A stretch of DNA of 23,440 nucleotides from an uncultured bacterium (lineage in GTDB: Bacteria > Spirochaetota > Spirochaetia > Sphaerochaetales > Sphaerochaetaceae): positions 1 through 23,440 of the forward strand of contig CAJMOS010000036.1 of assembly GCA_905215015.1 (NCBI GenBank), written 5' to 3'. The notes below the pieces were generated by a model that was not told the DNA's origin, did no database searches, and was given only the letters and a program-made list of their open reading frames with translations. Both the position numbers and the translations under genes were made by a program. Positions within the stretch are counted from its first letter, which is position 1, and each line of letters begins with the position of its first letter. Below are positions 1 to 7,356 of this stretch, piece by piece.

Positions 1-383
1 ATCCTTTCCACCAACTGGAATACCAACACAACAGAAGTTCTCCTCCCATTGGAGAAATGCTTGTTACTGGCTTCAAACAAGCCTGAATGATATAAGACCC
101 TGAATATAGGTTTCCAGGTACCGGTCCAGAGAAATGCAATCAGGGAGACAGGCTGGATTCACGGCACCAACGACACGGAGCCATCCTGGCTTGACCAGAA
201 TTCCCAGCTGAAGGCCATGAGGTACTAGTCCTTTTCCTGCAGCTAAAAACCAGCCAAACCTGTACTTTGCGCTCTCTTTCGAGGATTTCCTGGCTTGCAA
301 AGACCGACCTAAAGAGGAAAGCCCTCTTATGCACCGGAGTCAAGGAAAAGACGTGAAACCATCCCCTGCCCAACGTATCAATT
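1..383. other. Left-edge region without a recognisable gene
   Basis: Reading frames here are short and none gives a protein I recognise; base composition is lower in GC than the neighbouring genes. A weak hairpin with arms AAGAGG (312-317) and CCTCTT (323-328) lies about 55 bases past the Rrf2 stop. On the minus strand it is not followed by a real T-run, so I do not call it a terminator. The stretch may be plain intergenic DNA or an old gene remnant. Confidence 0.5.
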
Positions 384-875
384 TCAGTTCTTTGTATTCA
401 GATTCTTGCGGCCTTCCAGCCTCTTGTCCCAGTCGATGGCCCCATTCTGCCAGGCTCCGTCGAGAAGCAGATCGGAGATGGAGAGTCCCCCCAGCCGGTC
501 GGCAAAGGCCGACAGGCCGCTGGCGATGACCTGGCCGATCTTCTCCTCGGCGTCTTTCACATGAGCCTGTCCCGGAAAGAGCTTTTCGGCATAATGGGAC
601 TGGGTGAAGATTTCCTGGTCTGCCTCCAAGGCGTCGAACACATCCTTCAGGCTGATTTCGTCCGCCTTTCTGGACAGCGTGTAGCCACCCCGCTTGCTGG
701 CGCTGGAGACGACCAGGCCGCTACGGGACAGCTTCATCAGGATTTTCTTCAGATAGGAATCCGACACCGCAAGGAGCTCGCTCATCGCGTTGCTTTTGAT
801 CGGCCTGTGGTCCTTTGCCAGCGCCAGAATGATAATGACGTAGATTCCCTGCTCGAATGTACTGCGTATCTTCAT
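384..875 (-). CDS. Rrf2-family transcriptional regulator without Fe-S cysteines
   Basis: This 163-residue protein has the Rrf2 layout: an N-terminal winged helix-turn-helix with a recognition helix near residues 37-50 (SDSYLKKILMKLS) and a wing at about 60-70 (SKRGGYTLSRK), then a dimerisation helix and a variable tail. Rrf2 proteins such as IscR and NsrR sense redox or NO through three cysteines holding an Fe-S cluster; this protein has no cysteine at all, so it must sense something else or act as an apo-repressor, like the YwnA-type members. Its start overlaps the stop of the upstream SDR gene by four bases (ATGA, 872-875), so the two are almost certainly co-translated. It probably represses its own operon through the palindromes at 1470-1494. 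Family call is firm; ligand and targets are unknown. Confidence 0.9.
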   Translation of the reverse strand: MKIRSTFEQGIYVIIILALAKDHRPIKSNAMSELLAVSDSYLKKILMKLSRSGLVVSSASKRGGYTLSRKADEISLKDVFDALEADQEIFTQSHYAEKLFPGQAHVKDAEEKIGQVIASGLSAFADRLGGLSISDLLLDGAWQNGAIDWDKRLEGRKNLNTKN

Positions 876-1444
876 TTGTCCAGCATCTTCCTCACCAACG
901 CATCCGCCACGACATCGACCTTGACCGGACGCATGCGCTTTGAGAATACTCCAAGCAGGCGAAGAAGAGGAACCATCCTTGTCATGGCATCCTTTCTCCC
1001 GTTCCCGTAGATGAGCGTGGGATTGACCACTTCGGTCCTGATTCCACTTTCCTTCAGCTTTTCCACAATCCGTCTCTTCCCTTCCACGAAGGACTTCGGG
1101 CCGAGGATGCCGCCGACCATGCCCATCGCCTTCACCTGCTTCTCCTTGGCGATCCGTAGCATCACTTCGGCCGGCAGGTCGTTGGCTTTCCTGAACAGCT
1201 CGGGGTCCTTCTCCGGTCGTCCCACGAAATCAACGATATAGTCAACCCGAGGCGGCAGCACCATCATGACCGAATGGTAGTCGGTCGAATCCGCCTGCAC
1301 ATTGGTAATCCGCGTATCGACCAATTGGTTCTTCCCTGACCGGGAAACCACGACAAACCGGGCATCAGGGTCCTTTTCCATCCATTTTTCCGTGACGTTC
1401 CTTCCCTGGTACCCGTTTCCGCCGAGCATCACTACTGTACTCAT
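872..1444 (-). CDS. Atypical SDR-type NAD(P)-binding oxidoreductase
   Basis: A 190-residue single-domain protein opening with the Rossmann dinucleotide motif GGNGYQG at residues 8-14. The catalytic Tyr-x3-Lys of classical short-chain dehydrogenases reads Phe119-x3-Lys123 here, and NPTLIYGNGR (141-150) matches the conserved NP/RP-x-x-I/V-YG segment of atypical extended SDRs. It may therefore bind NAD(P) as a sensor or act on a quinone or flavin-like substrate rather than do ordinary alcohol chemistry. The ATG at 1444 is preceded by AAGGAAG, a good ribosome site. It is the first gene of a two-gene operon with an Rrf2 regulator, the same pairing as ywnB/ywnA in Bacillus. Family assignment is strong; substrate is unknown. 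Confidence 0.85.
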   Translation of the reverse strand: MSTVVMLGGNGYQGRNVTEKWMEKDPDARFVVVSRSGKNQLVDTRITNVQADSTDYHSVMMVLPPRVDYIVDFVGRPEKDPELFRKANDLPAEVMLRIAKEKQVKAMGMVGGILGPKSFVEGKRRIVEKLKESGIRTEVVNPTLIYGNGRKDAMTRMVPLLRLLGVFSKRMRPVKVDVVADALVRKMLDK

Positions 1445-1469
1445 ATGCGCTTCCTTTTCTTAAGATTTT

Positions 1470-1494
1470 ATTTATCTTCGGATAAATTATATCC
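1470..1494. promoter_or_regulatory. Nested palindromes, candidate Rrf2 operator
   Basis: ATTTATC (1470-1476) and GATAAAT (1481-1487) form a perfect inverted repeat around TTCG. A second one, GGATA (1480-1484) and TATCC (1490-1494), overlaps it. Together they cover the -10 element and the start point of the SDR-Rrf2 promoter, where a repressor site would be expected. That the co-transcribed Rrf2 protein binds here is an inference. Confidence 0.55.
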
Positions 1495-1512
1495 AAAGAC
1501 AATTTGTGTCAA
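1486..1512 (-). promoter_or_regulatory. Promoter of the SDR-Rrf2 operon
   Basis: On the minus strand a perfect TTGACA (plus 1507-1512) and a perfect TATAAT (plus 1486-1491) are separated by only 15 bases. Both hexamers match the sigma-70 consensus exactly, but the spacer is two bases shorter than ideal, which often goes with a promoter held in check by a regulator. The predicted start lies near 1479, leaving a leader of about 35 bases. Confidence 0.6.
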
Positions 1513-1518
1513 CGGTTA

Positions 1519-1536
1519 TGCAAGACATTGCTTGCA
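1519..1536. promoter_or_regulatory. Perfect palindrome over the glnN -35 element
   Basis: TGCAAG (1519-1524) and CTTGCA (1531-1536) are a perfect 6-6-6 inverted repeat whose right arm overlaps the predicted glnN -35 hexamer TTGCAA (1532-1537). The position suits a repressor or nitrogen regulator site. It does not match the GlnR or NtcA consensus as I know them, so the binding protein is unknown. Confidence 0.4.
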
Positions 1537-1560
1537 ACAGGAATCACGACACGATAGAGT
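1532..1560 (+). promoter_or_regulatory. Predicted glnN promoter, TTGCAA-17-TAGAGT
   Basis: TTGCAA (1532-1537) and TAGAGT (1555-1560) are spaced by 17 bases. The start point would be near 1567, giving a leader of about 20 bases that holds the GGAGG site at 1575-1579. The same TAGAGT hexamer at 17 bases occurs before the ECF ATPase and 5'-nucleotidase genes. Confidence 0.5.
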
Positions 1561-1586
1561 TTTCCCATACCATCGGAGGAGTGCCT

Positions 1587-3701
1587 ATGTTTTCCATGGA
1601 TTACACCAAGACGCCGGTATCGGACATCTATGGTTCGAATTGCTTTACCGAGACGGAAATGGCGAAATACCTTTCCGACACCACCATCAAGGAACTGAAG
1701 CAGGTCCAGAGGGGACAGAAACCGCTTGCCCTCTCCCTGGCGGACCAGGTCGCGGCGGCCATGAAAGAGTGGGCCCTGAAGAAGGGAGCCACCCACTACT
1801 GCCACTGGTTCCAGCCGCTGACCGGACTGACCGCGGAGAAGCACAACAGCTTCATCTCCCCCACCAAGAGCGGGAAGGTCCTGCTCGAATTTTCCGGCAA
1901 GGAGCTGATCCAGGGCGAAGGTGACGCCTCGAGCCTTCCCAACGGTGGCCTGAGGACCACCTTCGAGGCACGCGGCTACACGGCATGGGACACCTCGTCC
2001 CCGGCCTTCATCAAGGAAATCGGTGGCGAGAAAATCCTGTACATCCCCACCGCCTTCTTCTCCTACACCGGCGAGGCTCTGGACAAGAAGGTACCGCTGC
2101 TACGGAGCGCGGCCGCGCTGGAAAAGCAGACCCTCAGGGTGCTCCATGCCCTGGGAACCAAGGCGAAACGCGTCATCGTCAACATCGGACCCGAACAGGA
2201 GTACTTCTTGGTCGACAAGGAGCTGTACAAGAAAAGGCCCGACCTGCGCCTTGCCGGAAGGACCGTCCTCGGCACCTTCGCGGCAAAGGGACAGGAGCTG
2301 GACGACCACTACTACGGACAAATCAACGACAAGGTCGGCAATTTCATGGCCGAGCTGAACTACGAGCTGTGGAAACTCGGCATTTCCAGCAAGACCCAGC
2401 ATCTGGAGGCGGCCCCGAACCAGTTCGAGGTGGCAGTCGTCTACGATGCGGCCAACCTGGCCACCGACCACAACCAGCTGTTGATGGAGATCCTGCAGAG
2501 CGTCGCATGGAGACACGGCATGGTCGCATTGCTCCACGAGAAGCCCTTCAGCGGGGTCAATGGAAGCGGCAAGCACGACAACTGGTCCCTTTCCACCGAT
2601 GACGGGACCAACCTGCTCTCTCCTGGCCATGACGCCCAGGAAAACCTGCAGTTCCTGCTTTTCCTCACCGCCTTTCTCAAGGCGTTGGACGAATATGCCC
2701 CGCTCATCCGCTGTGGCGCCGCCACGGCAGGCAACGACTTCCGTCTTGGCGGAGCCGAGGCTCCCCCCGCGATCATCTCGATCTTCCTCGGCGAGCAGCT
2801 GACCGGCATCCTGGACGCCTTTGCGGAGGACAAGGTCTACCAGTCTCCCGGTGGGGCGAAGGTAGCCATCGGCGTCAGCCCGCTGCCGCAGCTGCCCCAA
2901 GACCTGACCGACCGCAACCGTACCAGCCCCATGGCGTTCACCGGCAACAAGTTCGAGTTCCGCATGGTCGGATCCAGACAGTCCATGTCCGGCCCGAACA
3001 TCTACCTGAACACCGCCATGGCCAGCGTGCTCGAGGAGGCGGCCGACCGGCTGGAGAAGGCACAGGACAAAAAGGCCGAGTGCCGGGCACTGGTCAAGGA
3101 GTTCTACAAAGGACACAAGCGAATCGTCTTCAACGGCAACGGCTATGGCCCCGAATGGGTCGAGGAGGCCCATCGCAGAGGTTTGGTCGAGCGCAAGGAC
3201 ACGGTGGACGCGCTGCCGGAGATGGTCACCGAGAAAGCCATCAGGCTTTTCGAGAGCCAAGGCGTATTCACCCGCCAGGAGGTGGTCTCCCGCGAGGGAA
3301 TCTACCTGGACACCTTCAGCAAGCAGGTCAACATCGAGGCCGCAGTCATGAACGAAATGGTCAGCAAGTCCATCATCCCCGCCGTCAGCGGATATCTGAA
3401 GGAGCTTGCAGGCTCGGTCAAGGCCCAGGAGGAAATGGATCTGGACACCACCGCCCAGCGCAGGCAGCTGAAGCGCCTTTCCCACGCCCTGGAACGCGCG
3501 ATCAAGCAGGTCGAAAGCCTGCATATCTCCATCGCCAAGGCACAGGCGGTCGACGACATGCTGGAAAAAGCCAAGGCCTATCGGGATGACGTGAGAGGAC
3601 AGATGGAAGGACTGAGGGGAACGGTGGACGAGATGGAGAACCTGACCGACAAAAAGGTCTGGCCCTATCCCAGCTACGACGACCTGCTCTTCACCCTGTA
3701 G
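1587..3701 (+). CDS. glnN: Glutamine synthetase type III (GSIII)
   Basis: Makes glutamine from glutamate, ammonia and ATP in the cytoplasm. The 704-residue length fits the large GSIII class (about 700-730) and not the 450-residue GSI. The catalytic core shows QHLEAAPNQFE at residues 271-281 and the substrate/ATP loop NGSGKHDNW at 325-333; the helical C-terminal extension of the class follows. I chose the ATG at 1587 because GGAGG lies seven bases before it; an in-frame GTG at 1506 has no ribosome site and would sit upstream of the predicted promoter. The gene is monocistronic, divergent from the SDR-Rrf2 operon and convergent with the solute-binding protein gene. Assignment is secure. Confidence 0.96.
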   Translation: MFSMDYTKTPVSDIYGSNCFTETEMAKYLSDTTIKELKQVQRGQKPLALSLADQVAAAMKEWALKKGATHYCHWFQPLTGLTAEKHNSFISPTKSGKVLLEFSGKELIQGEGDASSLPNGGLRTTFEARGYTAWDTSSPAFIKEIGGEKILYIPTAFFSYTGEALDKKVPLLRSAAALEKQTLRVLHALGTKAKRVIVNIGPEQEYFLVDKELYKKRPDLRLAGRTVLGTFAAKGQELDDHYYGQINDKVGNFMAELNYELWKLGISSKTQHLEAAPNQFEVAVVYDAANLATDHNQLLMEILQSVAWRHGMVALLHEKPFSGVNGSGKHDNWSLSTDDGTNLLSPGHDAQENLQFLLFLTAFLKALDEYAPLIRCGAATAGNDFRLGGAEAPPAIISIFLGEQLTGILDAFAEDKVYQSPGGAKVAIGVSPLPQLPQDLTDRNRTSPMAFTGNKFEFRMVGSRQSMSGPNIYLNTAMASVLEEAADRLEKAQDKKAECRALVKEFYKGHKRIVFNGNGYGPEWVEEAHRRGLVERKDTVDALPEMVTEKAIRLFESQGVFTRQEVVSREGIYLDTFSKQVNIEAAVMNEMVSKSIIPAVSGYLKELAGSVKAQEEMDLDTTAQRRQLKRLSHALERAIKQVESLHISIAKAQAVDDMLEKAKAYRDDVRGQMEGLRGTVDEMENLTDKKVWPYPSYDDLLFTL

Positions 3702-3705
3702 GCAA

Positions 3706-3748
3706 GAAAAAAAAGAATCGGGCCGGGAACTCCCGCATCCGGCCCGAT
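3706..3748 (-). terminator. Rho-independent terminator of the solute-binding protein gene
   Basis: ATCGGGCCGG (3717-3726) pairs perfectly with CCGGCCCGAT (3739-3748) around a 12-base loop. On the minus strand the stem is followed by a T-run (the A-run at 3707-3714 on plus). It lies about 20 bases past the solute-binding protein stop. On the plus strand there is no T-run, so it is at best a weak stop for glnN. Confidence 0.85.
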
Positions 3749-3768
3749 CGCTGTCTGGACGGTCTTGC

Positions 3769-5346
3769 TCACTTCAGCAGGTTGTTCTGCTCGGCGTAGA
3801 CGCGTCCAGCCTCTTCCCACCTCGTGGCGCCAACCTGGTCCAACTGCCTGATGAAGGCATCCCAGTTCGACTTGGTCAGCTCTCGCTTTCCCGTCAGGAA
3901 CTCGGCCAACCCCTGCTCGTAGAAGGTCTTCAAGTCGGTAGAAGGCACCGGCATGGAGTCCTCGCCCGTCGCATCGGTCCACGGGTGGCGCTGCATCTCG
4001 TGCAGGGTATCCAGCGCGCTCATCGTCTTGTGGCTGACGGCAGTCACATAGGTCGGGAAAATCGACTTGAGCTCGTCGTCGCTCGCATAGTTGTAGGCCA
4101 TGTTACGCATCTGCGTGTAGGTCTGCCCGATCGGGCCCTCGAAGCCTTGGTCGCCAGGCATGGAGACAGGGATTCCATCCTTCATCTGGTATTCGATGCC
4201 CTCGCGGCCCCAGCCTACCAGGCGATATCCCTCGCCATAGCTCATCCAGTTGAACATCTCGGCAATCTTGTCACCCTTGCCCTGGTCCATGGCCCTCTGG
4301 CTGATGGCCCAGATGCGGAGGCTGCGGATTGCGGGACCGATCGAACTCTTTCCGGTCGGTCCGACCGGTCCATCGATGATGGTGAAGGAACCGTCAGGGA
4401 AGTTCGCATCGAACGGAGCATAGTTGTTCATGGCCGTCAGAGCGGCATTCTGCTCGCGGAAACATCCGAACTTGCCCTGTTTCCAGGCGCCACGGAAGTC
4501 ATCCTTCTTGTACGCCATCCAGTTCGGGTCGATCAGCCCCTGGTCGATCACCTGTTTCTTCAGGAAGACCATGAAGTCGTAGAACTCGGGCTTGTGGATG
4601 TTCAGGCCGAAGTTCTCCTTGGTCATGTTCCAGGTACCCTCCACCCCGAAGGCGCCCATCAAGGGCTCGAAGCGGCGGCCGGGATAATACTCATGGGGAT
4701 GGATCTCGACAAAGGCTCCGAATCCATAGGTATCCTTCTTGCCATTGCCGTCCGGATCGTTGAAGGTGAACGCCTTCATCACCTCCACCCACTCGTCCAA
4801 CGTCTTGGGGGCCTGAAGGCCAAGCCTGTCCAGCCAGTCCTGACGGATGGCGAGACCCTCGTTGCGGACAATGCCGCTCGGAGTGGCGAAGCCGTAGCTT
4901 TTGCCACCAATCGTCGTGTAGTTGATTGCATCCTGGTCGAACATGATCTTGGTGCGCTCGGGCATCTTCGCGTACAGGGACGAGACGTCGGCAATCACTC
5001 CGATATCCACCAAGTGCACCCACACGTCACGGCTGACCGAGAAGAAATCAGGAAGGTCGTCGGCTGCAGCCGCAGCCTGGATCTTCATGTTCTGGTCTTC
5101 GGTACCCGAGGGCAGGGTCTGCGCCTCGAGATCGATGTTGAACTTGTCCTTGATGACCTGGTAGCCTACCCAGTCATTGGGAGTCGGTCCGACCTCGGTC
5201 TGTGTCGCGGGATACCAAAGCACGATCTTGGTCGGAGCGTTGGCATCAGTCGTCTTGCCTGCGGCGGCCTTCTCGGAAGCTCCCTGGGCGAACAGGGATG
5301 CGCACAAGGCGGCCAGCATGGCGGTAAGTACCATACGTTTTTTCAT
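3769..5346 (-). CDS. ABC transporter extracellular solute-binding protein (family 1, sugar type)
   Basis: A 525-residue exported protein expected to capture a carbohydrate or related solute for an ABC importer. Residues 1-22 are a signal peptide (positive MKKR, hydrophobic stretch, then SLFAQGASEK). A cysteine at residue 15 sits in AALC, a poor lipobox, so it could be either a lipoprotein or a free periplasmic protein. The segment NDPDGNGKKDTYG (196-208) is the acidic loop common in the LplA/UgpB-like group, and WLDRLGLQAPKTLDEW (171-186) is also typical. The ATG at 5346 has GGAGG seven bases before it; the frame stays open upstream without a better start. No permease or ATPase gene lies beside it, so its partners must be elsewhere. 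Its gene ends at a strong terminator. Confidence 0.9.
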   Translation of the reverse strand: MKKRMVLTAMLAALCASLFAQGASEKAAAGKTTDANAPTKIVLWYPATQTEVGPTPNDWVGYQVIKDKFNIDLEAQTLPSGTEDQNMKIQAAAAADDLPDFFSVSRDVWVHLVDIGVIADVSSLYAKMPERTKIMFDQDAINYTTIGGKSYGFATPSGIVRNEGLAIRQDWLDRLGLQAPKTLDEWVEVMKAFTFNDPDGNGKKDTYGFGAFVEIHPHEYYPGRRFEPLMGAFGVEGTWNMTKENFGLNIHKPEFYDFMVFLKKQVIDQGLIDPNWMAYKKDDFRGAWKQGKFGCFREQNAALTAMNNYAPFDANFPDGSFTIIDGPVGPTGKSSIGPAIRSLRIWAISQRAMDQGKGDKIAEMFNWMSYGEGYRLVGWGREGIEYQMKDGIPVSMPGDQGFEGPIGQTYTQMRNMAYNYASDDELKSIFPTYVTAVSHKTMSALDTLHEMQRHPWTDATGEDSMPVPSTDLKTFYEQGLAEFLTGKRELTKSNWDAFIRQLDQVGATRWEEAGRVYAEQNNLLK

Positions 5347-5364
5347 GGTGGTTCCTCCAAAGAC

Positions 5365-5393
5365 ATTGTACCAAAACAATATTATGTTGGAAA
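5365..5393 (-). promoter_or_regulatory. Possible promoter of the solute-binding protein gene
   Basis: On the minus strand TTTCCA (plus 5388-5393) and TACAAT (plus 5365-5370) are spaced by 17 bases. The start would fall near 5358, next to the GGAGG site, giving a leader of only about 12 bases. That is short, but other genes in this window show similarly short leaders. Confidence 0.3.
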
Positions 5394-5501
5394 GCAACAC
5401 AATACCTTATTGGCTCCAGGCCGAGACGTTCATGTCGCGCTTTTGCCATCCGCGCATGGCTGTGGTATCCATGAGTCATGGGCAAGCAACCTTTTCCCAT
5501 C

Positions 5502-6004
5502 ATGGCGGCGAACGGCTCGTCCGGGAACCTCCGGCTAGGGAGCTACGTGTACGTGGACAAGACGGCCTGCCTTCCCTTGTCCGTCAGGAAGGCAACATGT
5601 GCTTCCGCTCCCGACCACGCCGCTTCGGGAAGACGCTGACCATCTCCACCTTGAAGGCGATCTTGCAGGGCAGGAGGGACTTGTTCAAATGGCCTTGCCA
5701 TCGACAAGTCCGGCTACGACTGGAAGACGTCCCCGGTCATCCGCATCGACTTCGGGAAATGCGACGAGCAGACACCGGAAGACCTGGAGGCGTGCAGGAG
5801 AATGCGGAAAACTTTGGGAAAAGAGAACGTGGGCATTTGCTTCTGGACGACCTGATCCAGAGGCTTGGCAGGCAAGGGAAAGTGGTCGTGCTGGTCGACG
5901 AGTACGGCAAGGTGCTGTCGGACACCGTCTTCTTCCCCGAGGCCGGGAAGGTGCGGCGGCTGGTGTGCATGCAACTTGTCCTTCACGCCGACGCGCTTTC
6001 GTGA
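5502..6004 (+). pseudogene. Decayed AAA-ATPase-like / PD-(D/E)XK nuclease superfamily gene
   Basis: Fragments of one protein family lie in order but in different frames. The N-terminal motif YVYVDKT (frame from 5502) is followed, after a shift, by FRSRPRRFGKTLTISTLKA (about 5600-5660) and GRRDLF. After another shift at about 5690 comes GLAIDKSGYDWKT and PVIRIDFGK, and then, back in the earlier frame from 5840, VVVLVDEYGK. These match the AAA-ATPase_like family (PF09820), which normally carries a C-terminal nuclease domain (PF08011). RPRRFGKT is the Walker A equivalent and LVDEYGK the Walker B. At least two frameshifts are present, the segment between the two last motifs looks shortened, and the nuclease domain is missing. 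Such genes occur in many copies in spirochaetes and gut anaerobes. It is surely non-functional. Confidence 0.8.
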
Positions 6005-6019
6005 TAGGATGGGAAGCCT

Positions 6020-6562
6020 ATGGATACCACCCTGCAATTGATCGACCGGGCTATCTATACCCGGCCGAATTTCCCAAAGAAAGGGATTCTGTTCTATGAC
6101 ATTTCCAGCCTGACGGCCAACACCAAGGCTTTCACCGCTGCCGTCGACCTGCTGGCCGAGTATGCGAAAAGCAGAAATGCCACCGCCATCGGCGGCATCG
6201 ACGCCAGAGGCTTCATCTTCGGCTCCGCAATCGCCTACAAGCTCGGACTTCCTTTGTACCTGCTGCGCAAACCGGGCAAGCTTGCCCGCGAAAGCTATCA
6301 GGAAAACTATACGCTGGAGTACGGCACCGATGGGATCTGCCTGCCCAAGGACGATGCCAAGAAGGGGGACAGGGTCGTGGTGGTCGACGACCTGATCGCC
6401 ACAGGCGGCACCTTGCAGGCCGCCTGCAGGTTGTTCGAAGCCAACGGCGCCCAGGTCTCCGGGCTTGCGGCCGTGATCGGACTCCCCTACGCTGGATACG
6501 AGCAGAAACTCAAGGGCCACGATATCCACTGCCTGCTCACCTACGAGGCTCCGGACCTCTGA
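6020..6562 (+). CDS. apt: Adenine phosphoribosyltransferase
   Basis: Converts adenine and PRPP to AMP in purine salvage. The 180-residue length is normal for the family. The N-terminal segment PNFPKKGILFYDIS (16-29) is the usual apt opening, GGIDARGFIFGSA (58-70) lines the adenine pocket, and VVVVDDLIATGGT (119-131) is the PRPP-binding motif with its two acidic residues. The ATG at 6020 follows a modest purine-rich site (GGGAAG). An overlapping ATG at 6009 is out of frame. It begins just after the dead AAA-ATPase gene and is followed by the ECF transporter genes, which seem to have their own promoter, so it may be transcribed alone or as the first gene of the run. Confidence 0.96.
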   Translation: MDTTLQLIDRAIYTRPNFPKKGILFYDISSLTANTKAFTAAVDLLAEYAKSRNATAIGGIDARGFIFGSAIAYKLGLPLYLLRKPGKLARESYQENYTLEYGTDGICLPKDDAKKGDRVVVVDDLIATGGTLQAACRLFEANGAQVSGLAAVIGLPYAGYEQKLKGHDIHCLLTYEAPDL

Positions 6563-6583
6563 GTTGACAATACGGCAAATGAC

Positions 6584-6612
6584 TTGCACCGGGAGAAAAT
6601 CCTCCCTAGAGT
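6584..6612 (+). promoter_or_regulatory. Predicted promoter of the ECF operon, leaderless
   Basis: TTGCAC (6584-6589), a 17-base spacer and TAGAGT (6607-6612) end six bases before the ATG at 6619, so the start point would coincide with the start codon. The spacer holds a small hairpin, GGGAG (6591-6595) with CTCCC (6602-6606). A perfect TTGACA at 6564-6569 has no matching -10 at 16-18 bases. Confidence 0.4.
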
Positions 6613-6618
6613 CTAACT

Positions 6619-7356
6619 ATGGCCACGCTTGAGGTTTCCCACCTTTCCTATGCTTTCACCAAGGGACATCCCGTGCTCAGGGATGTCTCTTTCTCACTGG
6701 AAGAAGGAACCATCACCCTGCTTGCCGGCGCCAATGGTACCGGCAAAAGCGTGTTGCTCAAGACGATCAAGGGCCTGTACCAGCCTAGGCAGGGCACCAT
6801 CACCATCGAAGGAAATGACTGCACGAAGGACCGCAGGAAAAGGCTTGCGGAAATCGGACTCGTCTTTCAAGACGCGGGTACCCAGATCGTCGGGCACACG
6901 GTCGAGCGGGACATCCGTTTCGGCATGGACAATCTAGGCCTGGACAAGGCAGTCCAGGACCAACGGCTGAAGGACGTCACGACCCTTCTCCACCTTGAGG
7001 AACGGCTGAAGGATGACCCGAGAACGCTCAGCGGCGGGCAACTCAGACGCCTGACCATCGCTGGAGTCTTGGTCATGCAACCCAGGATCCTGATCATGGA
7101 CGAGCCGTTTGCCGGACTGGACTGGCCGAGTGTCCGGCAGGTGCTCGCAACCCTCAGAGACCTGAGGGGCCAAGGAACCACCATCCTGATTGTCAGCCAC
7201 GAGGCCGAGAAGGTGCTGGCAGAGACCGACCACGTCCTGCTCATGGGGGAAGGGACGATGGTTGCCGACGGGAAGCCGCAGGCCCTGCTTGCGACCTTGC
7301 GGCAGCACGACATCTACATTCCCGACATTCCCTTCGAGGCCATGACATGGCTATGA
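6619..7356 (+). CDS. ECF transporter ATPase (A component, CbiO/EcfA type)
   Basis: A 245-residue ABC ATPase that powers an energy-coupling-factor vitamin or metal importer at the inner face of the membrane. It has Walker A GANGTGKS (37-44), the Q-loop Gln84 in LVFQDAGTQIVG (a CbiO-type sequence), signature LSGGQLRR (137-144), Walker B LIMDEP (158-163) and the switch His194. No Shine-Dalgarno sequence precedes the ATG, and a -10-like hexamer ends six bases upstream, so translation may be leaderless. The next gene, the T component, overlaps its last ten bases. Only one A component is present, so it presumably works as a homodimer, or a second one lies elsewhere. Confidence 0.93.
   Translation: MATLEVSHLSYAFTKGHPVLRDVSFSLEEGTITLLAGANGTGKSVLLKTIKGLYQPRQGTITIEGNDCTKDRRKRLAEIGLVFQDAGTQIVGHTVERDIRFGMDNLGLDKAVQDQRLKDVTTLLHLEERLKDDPRTLSGGQLRRLTIAGVLVMQPRILIMDEPFAGLDWPSVRQVLATLRDLRGQGTTILIVSHEAEKVLAETDHVLLMGEGTMVADGKPQALLATLRQHDIYIPDIPFEAMTWL

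Noticed and set aside
2100..3524. 474-codon minus-strand open frame opposite glnN
   Set aside because: It is a codon shadow of glutamine synthetase III.
3985..5538. 517-codon plus-strand open frame opposite the solute-binding protein gene
   Set aside because: The minus strand encodes a clear solute-binding protein with signal peptide and terminator; the opposite frame resembles no protein.
6564..6569. Perfect TTGACA after apt
   Set aside because: No -10-like hexamer lies 15-19 bases downstream, so I used the TTGCAC/TAGAGT pair instead.
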